From: Anaerotignum sp.
Lineage (GTDB): Bacteria; Bacillota; Clostridia; Lachnospirales; Anaerotignaceae
NCBI GenBank assembly: GCA_020024265.1
Contig: JAHHTW010000027.1
Location: forward strand, 1-24,667
DNA: 24,667 nt
Direction: 5' to 3'
Shown here: piece after piece, positions 14,501 through 20,555 of the stretch
How positions within the stretch are numbered: the stretch's first letter is position 1
Layout: each line of letters starts with the position of its first letter
Notes under the pieces: generated by a model
Database searches by the model: none
What the model saw: only the letters and a program-made list of their open reading frames with translations
What the model was told of the DNA's origin: nothing
Made by a program: the position numbers and the translations under genes

Positions 14501-14684
14501 CGTGTGCCTGCGTTGTATGATAATCGGTACGGTAAGCAGAAGCGCCATAGCCTTGTGTTGGCTGGCGGTTCATACGATTTGTACCAGAACCATACTGTTG
14601 CTGGGATCGGCTGTCAGCGCCATACGCAGAAGTATGCTCTTTTGCTGAATTGCGCGGACGTCCTCCGTATTGAGAATCACTCAT
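11565..14684 (-). CDS. Class A penicillin-binding protein (PBP1A-type), long disordered N-terminus
   Basis: A 1039-residue bifunctional peptidoglycan synthase. Residues 1-175 are cytoplasmic and low-complexity, rich in Tyr, Asn, Gln, Ser and Arg, with repeated AY or GY motifs (SAYGAD, GASAYRT, TTAYNAD, SGYGANN) and a Lys/Arg tract just before the single TM (about 177-202). The glycosyltransferase GT51 domain follows, with E259 (EDERFYEHGG) and KQGASTITQQ (288-297). The transpeptidase has S624-xx-K627, S679-M-N and K807-T-G. The tail has a Cys cluster (about 880-950) and a Pro/Asp/Glu/Asn-rich end. The enzyme polymerises lipid II and crosslinks stem peptides. The start is ATG with AAAGGAGG; a TATAAT (14717-14712) lies upstream without a clear -35. 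Confidence 0.96.
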   Translation of the reverse strand: MSDSQYGGRPRNSAKEHTSAYGADSRSQQQYGSGTNRMNRQPTQGYGASAYRTDYHTTQAHGSSAYSNNNRTMPRQSTTAYNADRRNIQASGYGANNRTPNQPRRSTQEQATRMYRNAAANTQRSAYESGRSHPEGSQRAKQHTAYEDYGQPDKRPSGSNHGKRPKKKKKKRGKVAKFFLILLLLLVVVIGGAVIGTVVGILKDTQTLNTDDVIPESYTTIVYDDKGNEVDKLYGNENREYVNIEEIPKHLQNAVIAIEDERFYEHGGIDVRGIFRAMVENIKSMSFKQGASTITQQLIKNEALSAKKSLVRKIKEQYLAVNLESELKKQLGSKDAAKKYILEMYLNTIALSHGLNGVESASQYYFGKHVSDLTLAESASIAAITKSPTKYAPDTNPEYNKERQTLVLNKMLECGFITQSEYDSAKAEDIYANLVCNDQKGDAEGNAKHNYFVEAMIDQLAKDLQGKGYTSAQAYKMIYNNGLQIHMTMDTNMQKTLDTTFTDDSMFPPSDGMLDVTYLISVLDTTKPTKDPNDTSNQSHYERKASVRTQEEVDAFVKSVKDELLDETHTLVLDNLTISKSLQSAMVIMDQSNGEVKAVVGGRGQKPGDSVFNRATQGLRQQGSAMKVLASYVPAVDMGLLMPGSIIIDEPIRYGSWAPQNWQRRFFGPMTVRQGIRDSMNILAVKTFMQVGAENSFNYMTRMGLEHLTEEDKAATTALGGLTQGVSVLEMTNAYATIANGGTYFEPVYYSVVYDHDGKVLIDNRKREGERVLKPTTAYLLTDMMKDVITGGTGGAARISGMTIAGKTGTTNDSVDLTFYGYSPYYTAGIWMGYDNSKPMTKVAGDAHLKIWRRVMTQVHQNLENKDFVKPDGIVTYSVCAATGDIPSSLCSQDYYGYTTRSDIAASDFKTSGKTCTAHQSFVVCKESGCLAGENCPAEDRVSVVLAVEGTKILGKPDKIEGKMDIDISKTCSMDHSGSIVENPDSIDDPAESPEQSENPDNNGQTDPLTPPPNEDDELDDLNDSNTEDEWSDANFGIQ

Positions 14685-14711
14685 CGTTCAAAACCTCCTT
14701 TATATCTGATG

Positions 14712-14717
14712 ATTATA
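14712..14717 (-). promoter_or_regulatory. -10 box of the penicillin-binding protein gene
   Basis: A perfect TATAAT on the minus strand lies 27 bases upstream of the start codon. The sequence 17 bp further upstream (TTTTCC) is a poor -35, so the promoter may need an activator. Confidence 0.5.
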
Positions 14718-14832
14718 TCAGATTTCACAGCGGAGGAAAAGCCAAATTGGGTAAAAAAACTTTATGATATTCTTAAAATCTATCAAATCTGTCTTTTAAG
14801 CCTGTGTTTTTTCATCGAAATCGCCTTCTTTT

Positions 14833-14840
14833 CATACAAT
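14833..14840 (+). promoter_or_regulatory. Possible sigma-E -10 box before yunB
   Basis: CATACAAT matches the mother-cell sigma-E -10 consensus and would start transcription about 40 bases before the yunB ATG. The region 15 bp upstream (TTCATCG) is only a weak -35 match. Support comes from yunB being a sporulation gene; this is a candidate only. Confidence 0.45.
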
Positions 14841-14886
14841 ACGCAAACGCCAGCATATCATATATGAGTAAGCAAAGGAGGTGCCT

Positions 14887-15645
14887 ATGCATAAGTATCA
14901 TAAAAAAAACATTTCTCATTCTTGTGCCACATTTTTACTCTTTGTGCTTGTATTTGCTTCTGTCACATTCTGCCTGCATTGGTTTGATACCAAGATGGCA
15001 GAAATCGGAAAACAAATTTCTGCTATGGAATCGAAAAAACGTGCAAATCAAGCCATTGATCAAGCACTGAATGATACATTGGAACAGCTGCAACTTTCTG
15101 CCAATGATTTTTATATACAAGACCCTACCGCAATCCACAGCATTTTTGTAGATACTATGACTGTCAACACATTTTGCTCTATGCTCAGCAATAAAATCAG
15201 CCAACAGCTTGCCACTTTGACTGCTACAGATATTGACATTCCTCTTGGCACCATCAGCGGTCTGGATTTTCTTTCACATTGGGGACCAGACTTTTCATTG
15301 AAACTCCAACCCAAAGGCAATGTATCGGTAGATTATGACACTGCCATTGAAGCACTGGGCATCAATCAGCTGCATATGCAGATTTGGTTAAATATTTCAC
15401 TTGAAATACGCATCATTTACCCTATGTATCAAGATAGTATCCCACTAAGCAGAAAAATTATGCTTCTGGATGCCGTACTTCCTGGAGATGTACCAAAAGA
15501 GTATACAAAGGTAGAATCTGATGGATTGACTATTGACAGAATGGGGAAAATGCTATTAAATAAAAGAGTACCTATGTCCTATCATACAAATATGATACGG
15601 CTACATTTGTTACAAATTATACAAAACGGAGGTCACATCTTATGA
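14887..15645 (+). CDS. yunB: Sporulation protein YunB
   Basis: About 252 residues with one N-terminal membrane segment (about 13-31: CATFLLFVLVFASVTFCL), then an extracytoplasmic domain. The YunB pattern is visible: helix KKRANQAIDQALNDTL, IDIPLGTISGLDFLSHWGPD, LQPKGNVSVDYDTAIEALGIN, the short QLHMQIWLNI strand, and near the end DAVLPGDVPKEY. B. subtilis yunB is needed for sporulation and belongs to the mother-cell programme; its biochemical role is unknown. I chose ATG 14887 because AGGAGG lies 5 bases upstream; GTG 14881 is too close. The stop overlaps the next gene's ATG (ATGA), so the two are co-translated. Confidence 0.85.
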   Translation: MHKYHKKNISHSCATFLLFVLVFASVTFCLHWFDTKMAEIGKQISAMESKKRANQAIDQALNDTLEQLQLSANDFYIQDPTAIHSIFVDTMTVNTFCSMLSNKISQQLATLTATDIDIPLGTISGLDFLSHWGPDFSLKLQPKGNVSVDYDTAIEALGINQLHMQIWLNISLEIRIIYPMYQDSIPLSRKIMLLDAVLPGDVPKEYTKVESDGLTIDRMGKMLLNKRVPMSYHTNMIRLHLLQIIQNGGHIL

Positions 15646-16217
15646 TTCGCACGATTCGAGATTTTTTAGAAGAAGTTGGTAGTCTTTCCTTTGATAATGG
15701 GGATTTTTGGGCAGTACGTGACAAGTTCAAAGACCAAGAGGTTTCTGCATTTGTAGAATGTTTCTTGTCCGGTGCAGAAATTTTACGTGATGGCAAAAAC
15801 AATACACCTGTTGCACTGAAAGGCAAAGCGGAAGAAAACAAAGGGACTGTAGGTACAGAAGAAATTGATTTTCACGGTTTGCAGCTCTATGATTTTTCCG
15901 ATAGCACAGGCGAATGGGTTGTAGTAACATTCCCTGATCTACCCACGTTGGAAAAGCACCTGATGAGCGAGGCCGGATACTTGAATTTCTACAGCACACA
16001 GATGTTTGTATTTGAAGATGGTGTATACAAACCTTTTCAAATGATGTTCAATGGTGATAATGATACTGTCATCGGCATTGACAAAGATCAATTCGATGAA
16101 CCATTGGATATTTCCCGTTTGCAGGGACGTATTTGGATTCGTTGGATGGACCCCGAAGAACTGCGTCCTTTGACAGATGAGGATGTTGAGGCTTACAAAC
16201 GCTCTATTGGAAAATAA
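15642..16217 (+). CDS. Unrecognised protein coupled to yunB
   Basis: 191 residues, soluble, acidic, with no membrane segment or signal peptide. I do not recognise the family. It has an aromatic N-terminal half (DFWAVRDKFKDQEVSAFVECF), a central GEWVVVTFPDLPTLEKHLMSE, and a C-terminal segment with acidic runs (GIDKDQFDEP, then LQGRIWIRWMDPEEL). Its ATG overlaps the yunB TGA (ATGA) with GGAGG upstream, so it is translated with yunB and may share a sporulation role; that is inference from coupling only. A strong terminator ends the unit. Confidence 0.85.
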   Translation: MIRTIRDFLEEVGSLSFDNGDFWAVRDKFKDQEVSAFVECFLSGAEILRDGKNNTPVALKGKAEENKGTVGTEEIDFHGLQLYDFSDSTGEWVVVTFPDLPTLEKHLMSEAGYLNFYSTQMFVFEDGVYKPFQMMFNGDNDTVIGIDKDQFDEPLDISRLQGRIWIRWMDPEELRPLTDEDVEAYKRSIGK

Positions 16218-16226
16218 GCATTTGAT

Positions 16227-16262
16227 TGAGGCAATTTGTATTTTGCAAATTGCCTCATATTT
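16227..16262 (+). terminator. Terminator of the yunB operon
   Basis: A perfect 12-bp stem (TGAGGCAATTTG / CAAATTGCCTCA) with a 7-nt loop is followed by TATTTG, ten bases after the stop codon. It marks the last recognisable core-chromosome unit; the DNA to the right is accessory. Confidence 0.8.
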
Positions 16263-16291
16263 GTATTGTTGGCGGAAGGCTGCCCTTTTGC

Positions 16292-16360
16292 CTATACTAT
16301 TATAAAATTTGGTATTGCTTTTTTCATATTATCATGCTATAATAGTATAGCTTTTTGAAA
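16292..16360. repeat. 13-bp perfect inverted repeat at the core/accessory boundary
   Basis: CTATACTATTATA at 16292-16304 is matched exactly by TATAATAGTATAG at 16348-16360, with 43 bases between. The right arm contains a TATAAT (16348-16353) that could be the -10 of the tRNA-like unit 18 bases further on. Either a regulatory site or an element terminus would fit. Confidence 0.6.
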
Positions 16361-16370
16361 AATTATGTGT

Positions 16371-16443
16371 GCCGGAATAACTCAGTTGGTAGAGTAACTG
16401 ATTCGTAAGTAATAAACTTTGGGTTCAAATTCCATTTTTGACT
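16371..16443 (+). pseudogene. Decayed tRNA-Thr(CGT)-like sequence
   Basis: The 5' half closely matches a tRNA-Thr: GCCGGAA acceptor, D-arm ACTC AGTTGGTA GAGT, then ACTGA with loop TTCGTAA, giving anticodon CGT. The 3' half is damaged. The anticodon stem (ACTGA/GTAAT) has two mismatches, the T-stem (TTGGG/TCCAT) one mismatch and one wobble, and the acceptor end (TTTTGAC) pairs poorly. The TTCAAAT T-loop remains. It is probably non-functional, possibly the scar of an old insertion at a tRNA gene. A terminator follows directly, so it may still be transcribed. Confidence 0.65.
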
Positions 16444-16445
16444 AT

Positions 16446-16478
16446 AAAGTCTCTATTTGATAAAATAGGGACTTTTTT
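16446..16478 (+). terminator. Terminator after the tRNA-like sequence
   Basis: A 10-bp stem (GTCTCTATTT / AAATAGGGAC, one G-U) with a short loop is followed by six T. It lies 4 bases after the tRNA-like unit. The stretch 16480-16620 shows nothing I can support. Confidence 0.8.
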
Positions 16479-16622
16479 ATATTATTTAAGAAATACTAAT
16501 TGGTAGATGTCATATAAATGGCAATCCGTAGCAAGTTATGAAAAAGCCAGTAAACAATAGAGAAATAATGGTATGCAGTTTATTTGAATATTGCTTAAAC
16601 GTATCATTTGTGCTAGAATTTT

Positions 16623-16640
16623 AAATAAATATATTTATTT
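16623..16640. repeat. 18-bp AT-only palindrome
   Basis: AAATAAATATATTTATTT is a perfect 18-bp palindrome with no GC. It lies seven bases before the tandem 9-bp repeats, the arrangement of an easily melted or bent region next to protein-binding repeats. Confidence 0.7.
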
Positions 16641-16646
16641 GTGTGT

Positions 16647-16682
16647 TGTAACCAGTGTAACCGATATAACCGGCGTAACCAA
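16647..16682 (+). repeat. Four tandem 9-bp iteron-like repeats
   Basis: Four consecutive 9-bp units share (t/c)(g/a)TAACCnn: TGTAACCAG, TGTAACCGA, TATAACCGG, CGTAACCAA. The invariant core is TAACC with exact 9-bp spacing. They lie upstream of the gene at 16730. They could be operator sites for a repressor or iterons of a replication origin; the sequence does not decide. Confidence 0.75.
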
Positions 16683-16729
16683 ACTGTATTATATATATTT
16701 TATCGTTGACTCGTTTAGGAGGAAATCTT

Positions 16730-17401
16730 GTGGTAAGTATTATTTGGGAGTTTACAGATTCAAAGACATTTCAACTCGATTCCAATATAAAAAATGCGAA
16801 TACAAATGTCAACGAAGCACATTATGTATTTGAAATTGAACGAGTAAAAGATGGTGTTACGAAAAAAGAGCATTTGAATATCAAAACGATGGTGGACGGT
16901 GATTGTAATGGAACTGTGTCTGTTGAACCAGCTAATATTGCCCAAGGACTACTCTCATTAAGAGAATATGGCATTATCTTTTCAGATGATAACAGTAGAA
17001 TTAAATTGGCTCGTTGCATAGAACAAAATTATCAACAAATTGCAGTGTCCATACAGACACAATCTGATAATCAAGAGAATAATGAAAGGTTTATTGATTT
17101 TTTAGGTGCTATAGGTGAATACATCAAGGCAGCAAAGGAACAGAGAAAAAATGGTTTATCTTATGTTTTGGTGGCTGACTTTGATGCGATTGCTTTAGAT
17201 TGTGGGTATCAACCTTTTGAAATAAATGGATTGCGTAGTCTGTTGAAGCAAAACGGATATATCCATACAGTTGGTAACAGAAATACTTTAATTATACGTT
17301 TTCATGGAAAAGTAAAAAGGGTAATCGGGTTTATTGATGCAACGATGGTAGCACAAAATTATTATAGTCAATTAGGCAGTGATGCAGTACAGGGGGAATG
17401 A
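16730..17401 (+). CDS. Unrecognised protein upstream of the adenine methylase
   Basis: 223 residues, soluble, with no signal peptide. I do not recognise the family. I chose GTG 16730, 7 bases after AGGAGG, over the TTG at 16706. The N-terminal half looks beta-rich (MVSIIWEFTDSKTFQL, HYVFEIERVKDG). The middle is helical (FIDFLGAIGEYIKAAKEQRK). The C-terminal third (EINGLRSLLKQNGYIHTVGN then LIIRFHGKVKRVIGFI) could form a winged-helix-like DNA-binding unit; that is a guess from pattern. Its stop overlaps the ATG of the methylase (ATGA), so the two are co-translated. It is preceded by four 9-bp repeats. Confidence 0.85.
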   Translation: MVSIIWEFTDSKTFQLDSNIKNANTNVNEAHYVFEIERVKDGVTKKEHLNIKTMVDGDCNGTVSVEPANIAQGLLSLREYGIIFSDDNSRIKLARCIEQNYQQIAVSIQTQSDNQENNERFIDFLGAIGEYIKAAKEQRKNGLSYVLVADFDAIALDCGYQPFEINGLRSLLKQNGYIHTVGNRNTLIIRFHGKVKRVIGFIDATMVAQNYYSQLGSDAVQGE

Positions 17402-18915
17402 GCGTGGGCAAGAATAGACCCCTTTCTGTAATTCCGTATTATGGCGGAAAAGCAAAGATGGCTTCTTTCATTTCTGAACGGCTGGACTATAATACTTCTG
17501 TTTTTGTCACACTCTTTGGTGGGGGTTGTCGTGAATTGTTAAATAAACCACCACATCCTGTGGAATTTTATAACGAGTATGACTCTGGACTGTGTGCTTT
17601 GATGGGGCTATTATCCAATCCTGTTACAGCACAGGAATTGATAGACAAGTTATATTATGATACAGTGCCTACAAAAGAACAGTTTCTAGCAGCAAAAGAT
17701 TTATACTGGTGTTGTAAAGAAGATGTGGAGCAAGTTTATAGGAACGAGCTGAAAACATTTATACAAAAAAATTTGAAATTTATACCGACCAAGAAAATTG
17801 ATCAGTTTTTGGAAGAGATGTATAGATTGATATCAATTAAAGATGATAGATTAGCCTATTATCAAGAGGACATAAAAAATTATCTGATTCATCATGATAT
17901 TGTTTATGGCTCTTTGGCTGTTGAAATTACAGATGATATATTGGATCTTATTGACCGAACAGACCCAAATAACATAATAGTTCGTTTAGCTGAATACTTG
18001 GCTGATTATGGTATTTGCAGCAATGAAAAAGCATTACAGCATAGTAAAAAAATTATTAACAAAATCAATGTGTCATTACACGAAAATTATCATTGTCAAA
18101 TGGATGAATTTATGGATTCGGCATCAGAAGAAATGAAACAAAATTTGCAATTCTATTTTGGCAACTGGTATCAGTTAAAACGGCAAAAAGAAAACGGTGC
18201 GTTGCCAAGATACCGTGACATGACCACTGAAAACATTTCCGATTTGGATTTGGCTGTTGCAACATATCTTGTATACACACTTAGTTTTAGTGCAATTGGT
18301 ACATTTTATGGCAGTGGTAAATTTAAGACAGATGAAGCATATAAAAGACATATTTTGAATTTATATGACTGTGCAGATAGATTAAAAAACGTAAAGGTAT
18401 TGCAGTTGGATGCCATGTCTTTCTTTAAGCAGCATCTATATAAGGACACTGGTTTAGAGGGCAAAAGCATTCTCTATGACTGGCTGAACAATCCTGATGT
18501 GATGATGTTTGCCGATCCTTCATATATTTCTCCCAGCACAGAAAGTCAGGTTTTGCATTATACAGATGCAAGTAAGAACATCAATATACAAATAGATCTG
18601 GAGCAGATTGATGTGGAGCATGGGGAGTGGGTATCCGATGCCATTGAAGAAGCGTGGGCAGGACGGAAGATGCCTAAGAACCTAGGTTCTAGCTATGCAC
18701 GTTCTTTTGGTTATAAAGAGCAGGAACAATTTTTACGAAGCATTCAAAATGCAAAGTGTAAAATGCTTGTATGTAATTATGACTTGCAACTATATGATCG
18801 GTACTTAACCCAAGAAAATGGCTGGTCCAAAGAAACGTATTTAACAAAAACAACTGTTTCAAACAGTTCTACAAAATCAAAAGAGCGTTTAGAAGTCATT
18901 TGGCGTAACTATTAA
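17398..18915 (+). CDS. D12-class N6-adenine DNA methyltransferase, DPSY variant
   Basis: 505 residues, long for a Dam-type enzyme. Motif X is PYYGGKAKM (13-21), and motif I with the SAM loop is FVTLFGGGCRELLN (36-49), followed by the acidic NEYD (59-62). The catalytic motif IV is DPSY (373-376) where the family normally has DPPY. Between them, residues about 75-285 form a large, mostly helical insert that probably includes the target-recognition region. The end (KERLEVIWRNY) is family-like. It should methylate adenine N6 at an unknown site. No restriction endonuclease is in the window, so it may be a solo methylase protecting the element. GTG 17404 is an alternative start. It is coupled to the gene upstream and ends at a strong terminator. 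Confidence 0.85.
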   Translation: MSVGKNRPLSVIPYYGGKAKMASFISERLDYNTSVFVTLFGGGCRELLNKPPHPVEFYNEYDSGLCALMGLLSNPVTAQELIDKLYYDTVPTKEQFLAAKDLYWCCKEDVEQVYRNELKTFIQKNLKFIPTKKIDQFLEEMYRLISIKDDRLAYYQEDIKNYLIHHDIVYGSLAVEITDDILDLIDRTDPNNIIVRLAEYLADYGICSNEKALQHSKKIINKINVSLHENYHCQMDEFMDSASEEMKQNLQFYFGNWYQLKRQKENGALPRYRDMTTENISDLDLAVATYLVYTLSFSAIGTFYGSGKFKTDEAYKRHILNLYDCADRLKNVKVLQLDAMSFFKQHLYKDTGLEGKSILYDWLNNPDVMMFADPSYISPSTESQVLHYTDASKNINIQIDLEQIDVEHGEWVSDAIEEAWAGRKMPKNLGSSYARSFGYKEQEQFLRSIQNAKCKMLVCNYDLQLYDRYLTQENGWSKETYLTKTTVSNSSTKSKERLEVIWRNY

Positions 18916-18921
18916 ATCAAG

Positions 18922-18955
18922 ATACACTGTCTGAAAAACAGACAGTGTATTTTTT
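18922..18955 (+). terminator. Terminator of the methylase operon
   Basis: A perfect 12-bp stem (ATACACTGTCTG / CAGACAGTGTAT) with an AAAAA loop is followed by five or more T, six bases after the stop. It is a strong intrinsic terminator. Confidence 0.93.
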
Positions 18956-18977
18956 ATATCTGTCAAATTCCATCAAA

Positions 18978-19037
18978 CAGCGTTGTAATTCCCTTGCATT
19001 ATCACCACAGACGTCACATTTCAGCAGCGTTATAATT
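18978..19037 (+). repeat. 13-bp imperfect direct repeat before the 166-aa gene
   Basis: CAGCGTTGTAATT (18978-18990) recurs as CAGCGTTATAATT (19025-19037), one base different, 47 bp apart. The second copy contains a TATAAT that could serve as a -10. They are candidate regulator-binding sites. Confidence 0.5.
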
Positions 19038-19060
19038 AGATTGAAATTGAAAACAATCTA
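19037..19060 (+). promoter_or_regulatory. Inverted repeat in the leader of the 166-aa gene
   Basis: TAGATTG (19037-19043) pairs with CAATCTA (19054-19060) across 10 bases, immediately before the ribosome site. It could be an operator or an mRNA hairpin affecting translation. Confidence 0.5.
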
Positions 19061-19082
19061 AACAAATTGGAGGCTGATGTTT

Positions 19083-19583
19083 ATGTGTAAAATTTTAATT
19101 AACGAAGTTATGCTTGGGAAACGGAATGTTGGTTTTGAGTGTTTTTCAATGGAAACAGGTGAAATTGTGGGGTATACAGAGAAACAAATTAAAACACAGT
19201 TTCAAGCTGGAAATCCTGTGATTGGGTTTATACTGGATGCAGACGGACAGTTAAAAGTAGATAAAACATTTTGTAAAAATATTATGTGTAAATCAGGCAT
19301 TTCTACACTGACACCAAAGCTGGAAACAGACTGTATTGTAAATCTGATTTTTACTGTTATTGGCAGAGAAGGCAGTCAATATAAAGTAATATCAAGTCGA
19401 TTCTGGCAAGGATACATGACAGAATCGAAGATGAAAACCTTGTATGAATTGGGTGCTGTCAATGGGATTGAAGTAGACAGTAAAGGAAAAATTACATTGT
19501 GCGTGGAAAAACAGACGCAAGAAAACAAAACATCAAAAAAGACGGATACCATACAGTCAGAAGATCAGAAGACTGGAGCCTAA
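19083..19583 (+). CDS. Unrecognised accessory protein
   Basis: 166 residues, soluble, family not recognised. I chose ATG 19083 because GGAGG lies 9 bases upstream; the ATG at 19077 is only 3 bases from it. The first 125 residues look like a compact mixed alpha/beta domain (CKILINEVMLGKRNVGFECF, GNPVIGFILDADGQL, YKVISSRFWQGYM). The last 25 are a polar, disordered Lys/Thr/Gln tail. Four cysteines in the N-terminal half (two close together, CKNIMCK) could bind metal but are not a standard finger. It lies between the methylase and SprT-like genes, with its own control region and terminator. Confidence 0.8.
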   Translation: MCKILINEVMLGKRNVGFECFSMETGEIVGYTEKQIKTQFQAGNPVIGFILDADGQLKVDKTFCKNIMCKSGISTLTPKLETDCIVNLIFTVIGREGSQYKVISSRFWQGYMTESKMKTLYELGAVNGIEVDSKGKITLCVEKQTQENKTSKKTDTIQSEDQKTGA

Positions 19584-19600
19584 CGGCTTCGGTCTTTTAA
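19569..19600 (+). terminator. Terminator overlapping the end of the 166-aa gene
   Basis: A 12-bp stem (AAGACTGGAGCC / GGCTTCGGTCTT with two G-U pairs) and a TAAC loop are followed by T residues. Its left arm is inside the coding sequence and the stop codon is in the loop, a compact arrangement. Confidence 0.85.
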
Positions 19601-19613
19601 TTTATTTAGAACA

Positions 19614-19629
19614 TGGCAGTGCACTGCCA
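19614..19629. promoter_or_regulatory. 16-bp perfect palindrome before the SprT-like gene
   Basis: TGGCAGTGCACTGCCA is a perfect 16-bp palindrome in the short gap before the SprT-like gene, about 45 bases upstream of its start. It is a good candidate for a dimeric repressor operator. Confidence 0.6.
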
Positions 19630-19673
19630 ACTTTTGGACGTGTGTTATATAAAATAGTGTGGAGGTGATAAAC

Positions 19674-20294
19674 TTGTTATCAAAAGACAACGCACTATTT
19701 GAAAGGGCATTTGACGTTCTGAATCAAGTATACTTTGATACAAAACTGCCCAAAGTGGTGATTACCATTCAATCAAAACCAAAAGCATATGGATATATCA
19801 CTTGTAACGAAGTGTGGACAGATGCAGACCGTTCCTACTATGAAATCAATATTACTGCGGAGTATTTGAACAGACCAATGGAAAATGTACTGGCGACCTT
19901 GCAACACGAAATGGTACATCTATATTGTATGATAAACGGGATACAAGATACATCTAAGAAAGGACGATATCATAATAAAAATTTCAAGGCAGAAGCAGAG
20001 AAGAGAGGGTTGCTGATTGAATATGTAAAATACATTGGTTATAGCAAAACTGCTCCCAGTGAGCAATTTATTACTGTGTTACAGCAGCATGGTTTATTAG
20101 AGGATACGATACAACATTTTCGATTACAGCCTTTAGATGTATCATTGCCAACAAATACAACGGGTAAACCCAAGAAAAAAAGCAGTACAAGAAAATATGT
20201 CTGTCCAGCGTGTGGAATGAGTGTCAGAGCAACCAGAGTGGTTCATATCATTTGTGGGGACTGTTTCTGTGTGATGGAACAAGAAGAAACGTAG
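19674..20294 (+). CDS. SprT-like zinc metalloprotease-fold protein with zinc ribbon
   Basis: 206 residues. I chose TTG 19674, 8 bases after GGAGG, over the GTG at 19659. The SprT-like domain (about 8-120) has HEMVH (H78, E79, H82) and a downstream third ligand H100 in the GRYHNKNFKAEAEKRG context. This is the pattern of SprT/Spartan-like metallopeptidases, some of which cut DNA-crosslinked proteins. After a basic linker (KPKKKSSTRK) a C-terminal zinc ribbon has C177/C180 and C194/C197. Such genes are common on phages and conjugative elements. Protease activity and DNA association here are inferred. The ribbon argues for nucleic-acid contact. Confidence 0.85.
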   Translation: MLSKDNALFERAFDVLNQVYFDTKLPKVVITIQSKPKAYGYITCNEVWTDADRSYYEINITAEYLNRPMENVLATLQHEMVHLYCMINGIQDTSKKGRYHNKNFKAEAEKRGLLIEYVKYIGYSKTAPSEQFITVLQQHGLLEDTIQHFRLQPLDVSLPTNTTGKPKKKSSTRKYVCPACGMSVRATRVVHIICGDCFCVMEQEET

Positions 20295-20312
20295 TGTACA
20301 TATCTATTGTTT

Positions 20313-20362
20313 TATATTTGATACGATGTATTTGAGATGTTTCATAATTCGTATCAAATATA
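20313..20362. repeat. 14-bp inverted repeat between the SprT-like and recombinase genes
   Basis: TATATTTGATACGA (20313-20326) is matched exactly by TCGTATCAAATATA (20349-20362) with a 22-nt loop. No T-run follows. It starts 18 bases after the SprT-like stop codon and could be a terminator-like or operator structure. Confidence 0.6.
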
Positions 20363-20444
20363 GAAATCTTGTTGGGGCTTGGTAATAAAAATTTGGATTT
20401 TTATAAAAAGGGGCAAGAAAAGAAACGTTTTTTGAAACAATCCA

Positions 20445-20458
20445 TAGGGTATACCCTA
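20445..20458. promoter_or_regulatory. Palindrome TAGGGTATACCCTA before the recombinase
   Basis: A perfect 14-bp palindrome about 98 bases upstream of the recombinase start. Its GGGTATACCC core recurs as split halves after the gene (21197-21227), so the gene is bracketed by related sites. This could be a recombinase or regulator binding site. Confidence 0.55.
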
Positions 20459-20555
20459 ATAAGAAAAATAGTATTTTTGATAGCAGAGCATTTTCTATAC
20501 TAGTTAAAAATACAAATTACCAAAATTACAACAATAAGAGAAAGGAATGATACAT

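Noticed and set aside
16591..16833. An 80-residue frame through the TAACC repeats (VT-x periodic peptide)
   Set aside because: It starts without a ribosome site and overlaps the better-supported gene at 16730; the periodic peptide is a by-product of the 9-bp repeats.
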